A stretch of DNA of 64,000 nt from Marinospirillum sp031581385. GTDB taxonomy: Bacteria > Pseudomonadota > Gammaproteobacteria > Pseudomonadales > Halomonadaceae. Position numbers and translations under genes: made by a program. The notes below the pieces were generated by a model that did not search any database, had not been told where the DNA came from, and saw nothing but the letters and a program-made list of their open reading frames with translations. Shown here piece after piece: positions 25,790 to 33,737 of the stretch. Position 1 is the first letter of the stretch, and the number at the start of each line of letters is the position of its first letter. The stretch lies in assembly GCF_044810985.1 (NCBI RefSeq), contig NZ_CP085242.1:1240001-1304000 (forward strand), given 5' to 3'.

Positions 25790-26063
25790 TGACAGACAGC
25801 TTATATAACAGACTGAGTCCAGAAACCCGGCTTTTGCTGCTGGATGAACATAATAGGTCATTTGGTCAGAATTCCAGTTTTCTTCAAAACATACAACTGG
25901 AAACAAGCTGAACTGAATCATTATCAATCACTTGCGTCCTGCGTTGCACTTCAAGTTGCCAAGCAGACTTAAGCTCTGCTTGTTGTAAACCACTAACAGC
26001 CAGAGATGTGAGGTGGTCTAATGGATTTGTACAACCCAGTTAAGCATAATCAACTTAACTGAG

Positions 26064-26366
26064 GTGAAAGCAATGACAACACGCAAGAAATACTCCAAAG
26101 AATTCAAACTGGATGCCATCAGTCTGGTGCTTGAACAGAATTACACCCGAACTGAAGCCGCAAGAAGCCTGGGCATCAACTCCCAGATGCTGGGGCGCTG
26201 GGTGCAGGAACACCGGTCTGATGAGGGTCAGTCCTTTCGTGGTAATGGCAAGCTGACCCCCGAGCAGGAAGAACTCAGAAAGCTCAAGGCCCAGGTCAAA
26301 CGCCTTGAAATGGAAAGAGATATATTAAAAAAGGCGACGGCATTCTTTGCAGCCGAAACGAAATAA
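26064..26366 (+). CDS. IS3-family transposase OrfA (outer copy)
   Basis: A 100-residue protein with the helix-turn-helix YTRTEAARSLGINSQMLGRW and a leucine-zipper-like C-terminal helix ending in ERDILKKATAFFA. The run A-AAA-AAG at 26327-26333 is in the right phase for programmed -1 frameshifting, which would join OrfA to OrfB in the IS3 manner. Here OrfB is broken, so OrfA alone may act only as a repressor of transposition. Confidence 0.9.
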   Translation: MKAMTTRKKYSKEFKLDAISLVLEQNYTRTEAARSLGINSQMLGRWVQEHRSDEGQSFRGNGKLTPEQEELRKLKAQVKRLEMERDILKKATAFFAAETK

Positions 26367-26795
26367 AATATTCGTTCATCACCCAGCACAAGAATGCCTA
26401 CCCCATCAGCCTGCAGTGTCAGGTATTGGGTGTCAGTCGCAATGGCTATTACCAGTACCAGAAGCGTCTGGAGAATGGCCCGGATAACCCTTTGCGTCAG
26501 GAAATGCTGGAAGAGGTCAAGAACATTGCCGAGAGTGCAGGCTATGTCTATGGTAGCCGTCGAATGCAGCGAGCACTCAATGCACTCGGCTACCCGGTGA
26601 GCCGAAGCAAGGCCAGAAAACTAATGCGTGAGGCGGGTGTTCAGGCCCGTCAGCGCAGGAAATACAAGGCCACGACCAACAGCAACCATGGTCATCCGGT
26701 CTTCGACAACCTGCTCAAGCGCAAGTTTGATGTGCCTCAGCCTGACCAGGCTTATGCCTCCGATGTAACCTACATCTGGACGCAGGAAGGCTGGC
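26333..26795 (+). pseudogene. IS3 OrfB, N-terminal fragment (outer copy)
   Basis: In the -1 frame after the A6G slippery run the reading continues to MGVSRNGYYQYQKRLE and ends at DVTYIWTQEGWL, just after the first catalytic Asp region of the DDE domain. The inner IS copy begins at 26796. The matching C-terminal part lies at 30501-30910. Thirty-six bases encoding about YLAVVIDLCSRR are missing between the two parts. Confidence 0.88.
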
Positions 26796-26825
26796 TGACG
26801 TGGTCAAGGTTTTTGTGACACCCAG

Positions 26826-27641
26826 TTAAGCCGCCTCTTTCACTTCCGACCACTGCTGCTCAAAATGATTTGGGCTCATATAGCCCAGATAGGAGTGCAG
26901 CCGCCTGCCGTTATAGAACATACTGATGTACTCCAGAATGTCCTGTTGGGCTTCATGGCGTGTCTGGTAACTCCTCCAGTGCACCCGCTCCTGCTTCAGG
27001 CTGCCAAAGAAGCTTTCCACAACAGCATTGTCCCAACAGTCACCTTTCCTGCTCATGCTGCCTCGGATGCCGTGGGCTTTCAGTAAACGTCGGAACGCTT
27101 TGCTGGCATACTGGGAACCCCGATCCGAATGGTGGATTAACCCGGCCTGGGGTTGTCGTTGCCACAGAGCCATCTGCAAGGCATCGCAAACAAGCCTCGA
27201 CTTCATTCTTGAACTCATGCTCCAGCCCACCACCCGGCGTGAACACAGGTCGATGACAACAGCCAGGTAAAGCCAGCCTTCCTGCGTCCAGATGTAGGTT
27301 ACATCGGAGGCATAAGCCTGGTCAGGCTGAGGCACATCAAACTTGCGCTTGAGCAGGTTGTCGAAGACCGGATGACCATGGTTGCTGTTGGTCGTGGCCT
27401 TGTATTTCCTGCGCTGACGGGCCTGAACACCCGCCTCACGCATTAGTTTTCTGGCCTTGCTTCGGCTCACCGGGTAGCCGAGTGCATTGAGTGCTCGCTG
27501 CATTCGACGGCTACCATAGACATAGCCTGCACTCTCGGCAATGTTCTTGACCTCTTCCAGCATTTCCTGACGCAAAGGGTTATCCGGGCCATTCTCCAGA
27601 CGCTTCTGGTACTGGTAATAGCCATTGCGACTGACACCCAA
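26826..27641 (-). CDS. IS3-family transposase OrfB (inner copy, DDE integrase domain)
   Basis: A 271-residue DDE transposase domain that is uninterrupted. The catalytic residues are in DVTYIW, HSDRGSQYAS and the DNAVVESFFGSLKQE segment (D, D and E 35 residues apart). In the native element it is made as an OrfAB fusion through -1 frameshifting at the A6G run at 27734-27740. Its own orfA is split by the IS21 element, so no fusion can be made from this copy. Confidence 0.9.
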   Translation of the reverse strand: MGVSRNGYYQYQKRLENGPDNPLRQEMLEEVKNIAESAGYVYGSRRMQRALNALGYPVSRSKARKLMREAGVQARQRRKYKATTNSNHGHPVFDNLLKRKFDVPQPDQAYASDVTYIWTQEGWLYLAVVIDLCSRRVVGWSMSSRMKSRLVCDALQMALWQRQPQAGLIHHSDRGSQYASKAFRRLLKAHGIRGSMSRKGDCWDNAVVESFFGSLKQERVHWRSYQTRHEAQQDILEYISMFYNGRRLHSYLGYMSPNHFEQQWSEVKEAA

Positions 27642-27700
27642 TACCTGACACTGCAGGCTGATGGGGTAGGCATTCTTGTGCTGGGTGATGAACGAATATT

Positions 27701-27945
27701 TTATTTCGTTTCGGCTGCAAAGAATGCCGTCGCCTTTTTTAATATATCTCTTTCCATTTCAAGGCGTTTGACCTGGGCCTTGAGCTTTCTGAGTTCTTCC
27801 GGCTCGGGGGTCAGCTTGCCATTACCACGAAAGGACTGACCCTCATCAGACCGGTGTTCCTGCACCCAGCGCCCCAGCATCTGGGAGTTGATGCCCAGGC
27901 TTCTTGCGGCTTCAGTTCGGGTGTAATTCTGTTCAAGCACCAGAC
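27701..27945 (-). pseudogene. IS3 OrfA, C-terminal part (inner copy, split by IS21)
   Basis: This part begins inside ISLVLEQNYTRTEAARSLG and continues to the normal OrfA end. The first 16 codons (MTTRKKYSKEFKLDAI) are on the other side of the IS21 element at 30388-30436. One substitution, PEPEEL for PEQEEL, separates it from the outer copy. Confidence 0.88.
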
Positions 27946-28083
27946 TGATGTGTTAATGGCCAACTAAACTGACCCGCTTCTGGCCATTAATTTTGACCCA
28001 CCCCCAAGGTGGCTTTGGCCACCAAAACCAGTACCTTCCCTCAACGATGATGATTAAGGGGAAGGGTTTTGAAGGAGTGGGTT

Positions 28084-29601
28084 GTGATTCATAAAATCAA
28101 AGCACTACACGACAACGGCCAGGGTCTTTCCGTCCGAGCCATCAGTAAGCAGTTGTCCATCTCTCGCAATACCGTTCGCAAGTATCTGCGTCTATCGGAA
28201 GAAGCCATTCAAGGTCAGCAATCAGACCCCAGTCGCAGCAAAAAGCTGGATGATTACCGCAGTTATCTGGTGTACCTACTGGGTGAGTTCCCCAAGCTGA
28301 GTGCGGTGAAGGTTGCTCGTAAGCTGCGTACTAAATATGGCTCCATCCCTGCATCTGATCGAAGTTTGCGCCGTTATATTCAACAGCTGCGCCAGGAAGT
28401 GGCTGTAGCTCAGGTTCGCTACTTTGAACCCATTATTGATGATGTGGCCGGTGTTCAATGTCAGGTTGATCCCGGCGAGCTGCGAGGCGTTCGGGTCGGT
28501 GATCAGGAGGTCACCCTTCACTTTGTTGTCTTCGTGCTCTCTTTCTCGCGTCTGATGTATGTGGGCCTGAGCTTCCAGCCCCTTGATACCCAGGCCTTTA
28601 TTCAACTGCATGATGAAGCCTTCCGGTATTTTGGCGGCATCACCGAAGAGTGTGTTTATGACCAGACCAAGCTGGTGGTGATCAAGGAGCAATACCGGGA
28701 AATCGAGGCCAACCAGCGCTTTTACCAGTATGCCACCACCGCAGGCTTTAGAATCCATGCCTGTGAAGGCTATGACCCCCAGAGCAAGGGCAAGGTGGAA
28801 GCTGGGGTCAAATACGTCAAGCAGGACTGCTTTTATGGCGAACACTTCACCTGTCAACAAGCCGTGAGAGACCATCTGCAAAACTGGCTGGATGAAGTGG
28901 CCAACCGTCGTGAGCATGGCACCACCGGCCAGATCCCCCACACCGTTTTTATGGCCGAAGAACGAACTCAGCTGAAGCCTTACCTGGCCCCCAGCAGTCT
29001 TCGTCAGCCTTCGGCGATTGAAACTCGTCGTGCGGATAAAACCGGTCTGATCAGCTACCAAGCCAATAAATACTCCGTGCCTCTGGCCTGGCAGCAATCT
29101 CAGGTCGGTGTAATGCAGCAGGAAGGCCGTCTGGTCATTACCGACCTAAACACTGGTGAGACCCTGGCCGAACATACCCTGTGCCTGGAAAAGGGGCGCA
29201 TCATCAAGAACAACAACCACTACCGGGACAGGGAAGCTCGGGTGGCGCAGCTGGAGACCGAAATCAGTCAAATGCTGGGAAAGGCTCTGGGTCAGACACT
29301 CTGCCAGCAGATCAGGCGCTCAGAGCCTAGAGTCGTCAAGGATCAGCTGGTTGCCCTGAAATCCATCCTGGCTCACCTGGAGCCGGAAGATCGAAAGCTG
29401 CTTGTGCAGCTGGCCGAGCGGCCCGGCATTACCGCTGGCAAGATCAAACGCTACCTGGAGGCGGAACGTCAGGCGCGGAGCAAAGGGCGTTATCCAGATC
29501 ACGGTCTGCCAGAGGCTACTTCGGCCAACCATGTAGACCTCTCGGCTTACCAGCGACTTGGCCAGTCCAGTGGCCAGGAGGTGACCCATGGGGCAGCTTG
29601 A
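28084..29601 (+). CDS. istA: IS21 transposase IstA
   Basis: A 505-residue DDE transposase. It opens with a helix-turn-helix (QGLSVRAISKQLSISRNTVRKYL), followed by the rve-type catalytic core with CQVDPGELRG and YDPQSKGKVEAGVKYVKQD, and a C-terminal beta domain typical of IstA. I choose the GTG at 28084 because AAGGAG stands six bases before it; the frame also has a TTG at 28069. The end overlaps istB by 14 bases. Confidence 0.92.
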   Translation: MIHKIKALHDNGQGLSVRAISKQLSISRNTVRKYLRLSEEAIQGQQSDPSRSKKLDDYRSYLVYLLGEFPKLSAVKVARKLRTKYGSIPASDRSLRRYIQQLRQEVAVAQVRYFEPIIDDVAGVQCQVDPGELRGVRVGDQEVTLHFVVFVLSFSRLMYVGLSFQPLDTQAFIQLHDEAFRYFGGITEECVYDQTKLVVIKEQYREIEANQRFYQYATTAGFRIHACEGYDPQSKGKVEAGVKYVKQDCFYGEHFTCQQAVRDHLQNWLDEVANRREHGTTGQIPHTVFMAEERTQLKPYLAPSSLRQPSAIETRRADKTGLISYQANKYSVPLAWQQSQVGVMQQEGRLVITDLNTGETLAEHTLCLEKGRIIKNNNHYRDREARVAQLETEISQMLGKALGQTLCQQIRRSEPRVVKDQLVALKSILAHLEPEDRKLLVQLAERPGITAGKIKRYLEAERQARSKGRYPDHGLPEATSANHVDLSAYQRLGQSSGQEVTHGAA

Positions 29602-30328
29602 ACAAACCCGCGCCCGCTGCAAAAGCCTGAGGCTGACCTGGATGGCTCAACAGCTCCCTCAGCTGCTCGGTGAAGCTGAAAGTAATGACTGGTCTTATCT
29701 ACAGTGTATCGACCACCTGATGGGCTATGAGCTGAAAGAACGCGATCAAAAACGCATCCAGCGTCACTTCAAACAAGCTCACTTCCCGATGGAAAAGCGC
29801 CTGGATGACTTCGACTATCGTCACCAGACCACCATCAATAAACGCCAGATCAGTGCGCTGCTGGACTTCAACTTCCTGGATCAGCGCCAGAACCTGGTGT
29901 TCATCGGGCCACCGGGAGTGGGCAAAACCCACCTGGCCATTGGCCTGGGCTACAAAGCCATCGAAGCCGGTTACAAGGTGCTGTTCAAAACGGCCATGAC
30001 CCTGGTGGAAGAGCTGGAACTGGCTGAAAAACGCGGTGAACTGAAAAAGCGGATCAGCCTGCTGGCCAAAAACGACCTGCTGATCATTGATGAGCTGGGA
30101 TACCTGCCCATGAGCCGCCAGTCCCGCTATAACCTCTTCCAACTGGTCAACAGCCTGTATGAGTACCGCTCCATCATCCTGACCACCAACAAGGACTTCA
30201 CCGACTGGGGAGAGTTCTTCCATAACGACAATGTGGCCATACCCATCGTAGACCGGATTATCCATCACTCACACATCTTCATGCTGGGAGGAGAAAGCTA
30301 TCGACTGAAAGAAAAGTTAACCAACTAA
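29588..30328 (+). CDS. istB: IS21 helper ATPase IstB
   Basis: A 246-residue AAA+ ATPase of the DnaC/IstB type that selects targets and activates IstA. The Walker A loop is IGPPGVGKTHLAIGLG near residue 110, Walker B is LLIIDELGYLPM, and the sensor segment is IILTTNKDF. The N-terminal helical IstA-contact domain is complete. It overlaps istA by 14 bases. Confidence 0.94.
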   Translation: MGQLEQTRARCKSLRLTWMAQQLPQLLGEAESNDWSYLQCIDHLMGYELKERDQKRIQRHFKQAHFPMEKRLDDFDYRHQTTINKRQISALLDFNFLDQRQNLVFIGPPGVGKTHLAIGLGYKAIEAGYKVLFKTAMTLVEELELAEKRGELKKRISLLAKNDLLIIDELGYLPMSRQSRYNLFQLVNSLYEYRSIILTTNKDFTDWGEFFHNDNVAIPIVDRIIHHSHIFMLGGESYRLKEKLTN

Positions 30329-30387
30329 CGCACCAGGTGGGTCAATTTTATTGGCCAAAGGTGGGTCAAAATAAATGGCCATTGACA

Positions 30388-30436
30388 TGATGGCATCCAG
30401 TTTGAATTCTTTGGAGTATTTCTTGCGTGTTGTCAT
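30388..30436 (-). pseudogene. IS3 OrfA, N-terminal fragment (inner copy)
   Basis: Sixteen codons from the ATG at 30436 give MTTRKKYSKEFKLDAI, then the IS21 element begins. Together with 27701-27945 it restores a full OrfA. Confidence 0.85.
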
Positions 30437-30500
30437 TGCTTTCACCTCAGTTAAGTTGATTATGCTTAACTGGGTTGTACAAATCCATTAGACCACCTCA

Positions 30501-30910
30501 GGGTGGTGGGCTGGAGCATGAGTTCAAGAATGAAGTCGAGGCTTGTTTGCGATGCCTTGCAGATGGCTCTGTGGCAACGACAACCCCAGGCCGGGTTAAT
30601 CCACCATTCGGATCGGGGTTCCCAGTATGCCAGCAAAGCGTTCCGACGTTTACTGAAAGCCCACGGCATCCGAGGCAGCATGAGCAGGAAAGGTGACTGT
30701 TGGGACAATGCTGTTGTGGAAAGCTTCTTTGGCAGCCTGAAGCAGGAGCGGGTGCACTGGAGGAGTTACCAGACACGCCATGAAGCCCAACAGGACATTC
30801 TGGAGTACATCAGTATGTTCTATAACGGCAGGCGGCTGCACTCCTATCTGGGCTATATGAGCCCAAATCATTTTGAGCAGCAGTGGTCGGAAGTGAAAGA
30901 GGCGGCTTAA
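30501..30910 (+). pseudogene. IS3 OrfB, C-terminal fragment (outer copy)
   Basis: The reading resumes at VVGWSMSSRMKSR and runs through HSDRGSQYAS and DNAVVESFFGSLKQE to the normal stop. It carries two of the three catalytic acidic residues but no start and is separated from its N-terminal part by 3.7 kb. Confidence 0.88.
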
Positions 30911-31023
30911 CTGGGTGTCACAAAAACCTTGACCACGTCAATGACTGTCAATGACAGATGAAGAAGGATCACTAGCTCAGCGATTCAATGTTGGCTGCTG
31001 ACGCGGCCAAAAAAATCTGCGGC

Positions 31024-31608
31024 CTATTGCCAGGCAGAAGGCTCATAGGAGTTAACATTCGCTTGAATCCGCGCTCTTTCCTGTTCTACTAGCGAGGGTT
31101 CCCTGACTTTTTTCCGTTCCTGAACTCCTATAGCGGTTTCGTAGTCAGTCCCTTTGGTGGTAAGCGCTTCTGCTTCTTGATTGATGGTGTTGTACTCACC
31201 GTTAATCCGATGTATCTCACTCGAAACTGCATCGACACCAATGATGCCGTCGAAGTAGAGCGCAATTAAACGCTCACATTCCCGCGCCAGAGCAAGGTAT
31301 TGGTTAGCGACAGCTCGATGCCCTTCATATTCTTTCTGAAAATGGAAGAATGTTTGCACCCCACCAAGCACAGCTGCGAAGAGCGCTAGGCCAGCCCCGG
31401 CCCATTTTGTCCAAACTGGGAGCTGTGAGCTAAGCTCAGCAAAAAAAACGGATCCCAGTAATAAGTTAATTACGATAATCGGAACACCAATTAGGACATG
31501 GTAGCGCCGACCCCGCCCAGATGCAGCGAAGTGTTTGTGCTTGCCTAGATGACAATTCCACCGCAGCTTATCCAAAACACCAATCGTATAAGGAATAGCA
31601 TCGGTCAT
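31024..31608 (-). CDS. SLATT-type two-TM effector protein
   Basis: A 194-residue protein with a short basic N-terminal helix region, two hydrophobic segments (about residues 37-58 and 66-88) and a long charged helical C-terminal region beginning FHFQKEYEGHRAVANQYLALARECE. This matches the SLATT family, the SMODS and SLOG-associated two-TM proteins predicted to form pores or perturb membranes on a nucleotide signal. It is 75 bases downstream of a DAC-domain gene on the same strand, which suggests that a cyclic dinucleotide is its trigger. Family membership is by pattern recognition; effector function is inferred. Confidence 0.78.
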   Translation of the reverse strand: MTDAIPYTIGVLDKLRWNCHLGKHKHFAASGRGRRYHVLIGVPIIVINLLLGSVFFAELSSQLPVWTKWAGAGLALFAAVLGGVQTFFHFQKEYEGHRAVANQYLALARECERLIALYFDGIIGVDAVSSEIHRINGEYNTINQEAEALTTKGTDYETAIGVQERKKVREPSLVEQERARIQANVNSYEPSAWQ

Positions 31609-31683
31609 AGATTCTCTCTCGCTACGTTAGTTCGTTGAAACTGCCCTCGAAAAGAGGAACTTCGAATCAGATTATTTGGATGC

Positions 31684-32880
31684 TTATACAAACATGGAAG
31701 TTGTGCAGTCCGGCCATACTTCAACAGTTTCCCCATCTTCGCTTCTAAACGCCCTAATTGGGCCGTCTTGAGAAATTACAAATGCAATCGCGTGCGGTAC
31801 AGCTGCGGCGAAGTCCATTGCAGACCGGTGACGCGTTCCGTAGCGATTAACGGCAAAAGGTTGCCCGGAAGGAGATCCAAAGCCATCTCTTCCAATAGTT
31901 GGAATGAACGATGAGCGCGGCGCCGTCAGCGTGGCGCCGAAGGCGATGACTTCCAAATCGAAAGTTAGAATCAAAGCACCGTCGACGGCAGCAAGCTGTG
32001 AAATTCTTTGTATCGATTCATTGGCCACCTTTCGGTACGAGATGCTCTTAGCAATGTCTCTCTCACATTCCATACATTTTTTCAGAGTCTCTTTAAGACT
32101 GACTGAGCCGTGTAATTTATATTTGCTCGCAAAACATGAATCGACTGATGCTATGTCCGGCGGTAGAAGGACAATTGTGCCGCCATGGCCGCGAAGTGAC
32201 GCTTCTGAAAGCAGGAGCTCTAGACCATCTCTGATGTAGTGCCAATAACTCATGCCTGCAGAGCCGAATATAGGATCCTTTTCAACAACTGCATAAACGT
32301 GCCGTCCCAGAGAATGGCTTGTGAAGGGGGTGGGCTTAGCTACCTTAAAGTAGCCCGCGTGGAAAGTGCCTATTAGACTATTGCCACGTGCAACGGAGAA
32401 TGCAGCACGCCCTTTTGAAATCACAGTAAAGATGTCGGGTCTGAAGTTTGCCCCTCCAGCGACTCCAACGGGCACCTCAGAGAATCGGTTATGCCCTTGA
32501 GCGTGTGACCATAGCCCCCAATATTCCAGCGTCCCGTTACCACTATTCCAAAGCAAAACGATTGTTGTCAGCACCGGATCGAAAGCTGGCGCAAGCTTTG
32601 CCAAGCTCGCCGCAGAGAACTCTGATTCGGAGTCCAGCCGCAGAGGAGGGTGCATTGTCGGACCAACCAAACTATTGGGGTCTTGATCCCAGACCAAACC
32701 CACTGAAAAGTGAATTGGCAGCCCCTCTTCATCCCGCAAAGTAGCAAGAAAGCACTCATCCAAAAAGCAACGAATTGCATCGACAGGCGGGGATGAGAGC
32801 TTAGACCTTCCTCTATGCGGATGTTCCTGGTCAGCGCGCCAAGCGTCGAGAATTTGGTCTGTATATTTAGGATCAAGCAT
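31684..32880 (-). CDS. Diadenylate cyclase (DAC)-domain protein with uncharacterised N-terminal sensor region
   Basis: A 398-residue soluble protein. The C-terminal quarter has the two active-site motifs of DisA/CdaA-type cyclases: DGALIL at residues 300-305 followed by VIAFGATL, and GTRHRSA at 348-354 followed by HAIAFVISQDGPIRAF. Their 50-residue spacing is as in known DAC enzymes, which condense two ATP to c-di-AMP. The first 280 residues match none of the DisA, CdaA or CdaS accessory parts I know; similar N-terminal sensor domains (the DACN families) have been defined on conflict-system DAC proteins, but I cannot verify membership. It lies between a SLATT gene and a helical gene, all in one orientation. 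Confidence 0.8.
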   Translation of the reverse strand: MLDPKYTDQILDAWRADQEHPHRGRSKLSSPPVDAIRCFLDECFLATLRDEEGLPIHFSVGLVWDQDPNSLVGPTMHPPLRLDSESEFSAASLAKLAPAFDPVLTTIVLLWNSGNGTLEYWGLWSHAQGHNRFSEVPVGVAGGANFRPDIFTVISKGRAAFSVARGNSLIGTFHAGYFKVAKPTPFTSHSLGRHVYAVVEKDPIFGSAGMSYWHYIRDGLELLLSEASLRGHGGTIVLLPPDIASVDSCFASKYKLHGSVSLKETLKKCMECERDIAKSISYRKVANESIQRISQLAAVDGALILTFDLEVIAFGATLTAPRSSFIPTIGRDGFGSPSGQPFAVNRYGTRHRSAMDFAAAVPHAIAFVISQDGPIRAFRSEDGETVEVWPDCTTSMFV

Positions 32881-32972
32881 TAGACAAAACTACCGAGGTC
32901 TTTCGTTGTTAACGCTTTGGGTTTGCGTCTTACCAGAGCGCCAGCGTAGGTGCGCTCGAGAACAGTCATTTG

Positions 32973-33737
32973 TTATGAATTTTGAAGTAGGCCAGTGACT
33001 GCTTCGGCAGCAGTCTGCCCCTTTTCAATTAGGTTCACATAAGCAGTTGCAATGCGATCAGCATCAACGACTGCATTTCCTGAGCGCTTCAATGAGGCCC
33101 ACAACCCTGCCACCTTTGCAGCTTCTTCCCGATCATCCTCATTTCTCAGATCGTCTGCGCGAGCCGCTAAATCTGCAAATCCCTCAGAGAATGCCTTTCG
33201 GATTGACTCCGCCCCCTTGATTGGGTACTGCCTGATAGATTTTTCGATAATACCCATTTGCCCGGCGAGGAAATCATACACATGGCCAGACAATGAACTG
33301 TTTTCTATTTCCTGCCTCAGCTCCTGAACCCGATCAAGAATGTTCTGCAACTCTTCATGCTCAATTGGCTCTTCTTCGGGAAGCAACGCAGCACAATATT
33401 TCAGACAAAGTACCACATCAGGCTGAAGGTATTTTTTGTAGTTCTTCCAAGGCGCGGCAAGATTTGTAACCGAAACTGTTTTCGAAACTCGCTCTAGGTA
33501 TGGCCTATACAAATCAGCAGGGATTTCAACAGTAGCCATTAACCTGTAAATACTGTCGACCTCCTCTCGTACAAGCTGTAATTGAGCATAGATTGGATGC
33601 GGATCTGATTTAGCAGTCGCTTCATTCAGGCCCAACAACGATGCCCACACCTCTGCCGTGGATTTATCATCCGGCTGGCTCGACGCTTTTTGCACGACTG
33701 AAAGAATTCTATGTGCGGAATTAGTCATGTCAGCCAA
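32973..33737 (-). CDS. Uncharacterised helical protein, first gene of DAC-SLATT operon
   Basis: A 254-residue protein with no signal peptide or TM segment; charge pattern and leucine spacing point to an all-helical fold. I do not recognise the family. Notable phrases are HPIYAQLQLVREEVDSIYRLM (partly quoted) and IEKSIRQYPIKGAESIRKAFSEG. The best start is a TTG at 33737, because AGGAG stands six bases before it; an ATG nine bases later lacks that spacing. It is separated from the DAC gene by 92 bases. Position suggests a regulator, sensor or cyclase partner; none of this is shown by the sequence. Confidence 0.7.
   Translation of the reverse strand: MADMTNSAHRILSVVQKASSQPDDKSTAEVWASLLGLNEATAKSDPHPIYAQLQLVREEVDSIYRLMATVEIPADLYRPYLERVSKTVSVTNLAAPWKNYKKYLQPDVVLCLKYCAALLPEEEPIEHEELQNILDRVQELRQEIENSSLSGHVYDFLAGQMGIIEKSIRQYPIKGAESIRKAFSEGFADLAARADDLRNEDDREEAAKVAGLWASLKRSGNAVVDADRIATAYVNLIEKGQTAAEAVTGLLQNS

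Larger units (their letters stand above)
27951..30387 (+). mobile_element. IS21-family element with istA and istB
   Basis: A 2437-base element with ends TGTTAATGGCCA (27951) and, inverted, TGTCAATGGCCA (30387). The 5-bp sequence TGATG occurs directly on both sides (27946-27950 and 30388-30392) as the target duplication. Repeated GACCCAC and TGGCCA blocks inside both ends resemble the multiple transposase sites of IS21 elements. It lies in orfA of the inner IS3 copy. Both genes are intact, so it is the only element of the nest that looks able to move. Confidence 0.92.
26796..30500 (-). mobile_element. IS3-family element, inner copy (interrupted by IS21)
   Basis: A second copy of the same IS in inverted orientation, bounded by TGACGTGGTC at 26796 and GACCACCTCA at 30500. 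Without the IS21 insertion and its 5-bp duplication it is 1263 bases. It is almost identical to the outer copy; one visible change is a Gln codon in OrfA of the outer copy that reads Pro here. It shows no target duplication. It replaced 36 bases of the outer copy's orfB, which suggests an insertion followed by an adjacent deletion. Confidence 0.86.
26009..30940 (+). mobile_element. IS3-family element, outer copy (interrupted by a second copy)
   Basis: The left end TGAGGTGGTC at 26009 and right end GACCACGTCA at 30940 are imperfect inverted repeats (CCCAGTTAAG is also shared further in). The flanking triplet ATG occurs at 26006-26008 and 30941-30943, a 3-bp target duplication usual for IS3 elements. 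The copy consists of 26009-26795 and 30501-30940, that is 1227 bases, plus 36 bases missing at the point where the inner copy sits. The restored length, 1263, equals that of the inner copy. Its orfB is split, so it cannot make transposase. Confidence 0.88.

Noticed and set aside
25930..25990. Integron attC site near the left edge of the IS nest
   Set aside because: There is an inverted repeat CAAGCAGA/TCTGCTTG at 25960-25982, but no RYYYAAC/GTTRRRY pair and no integrase; genes around lie in both orientations. It may be a terminator remnant.
31684..32880. Housekeeping DisA or CdaA
   Set aside because: No DisA-linker or helix-hairpin-helix DNA-binding part and no CdaA TM segments; the DAC domain is at the C-terminus behind an unrelated region, and it is placed in an accessory island.
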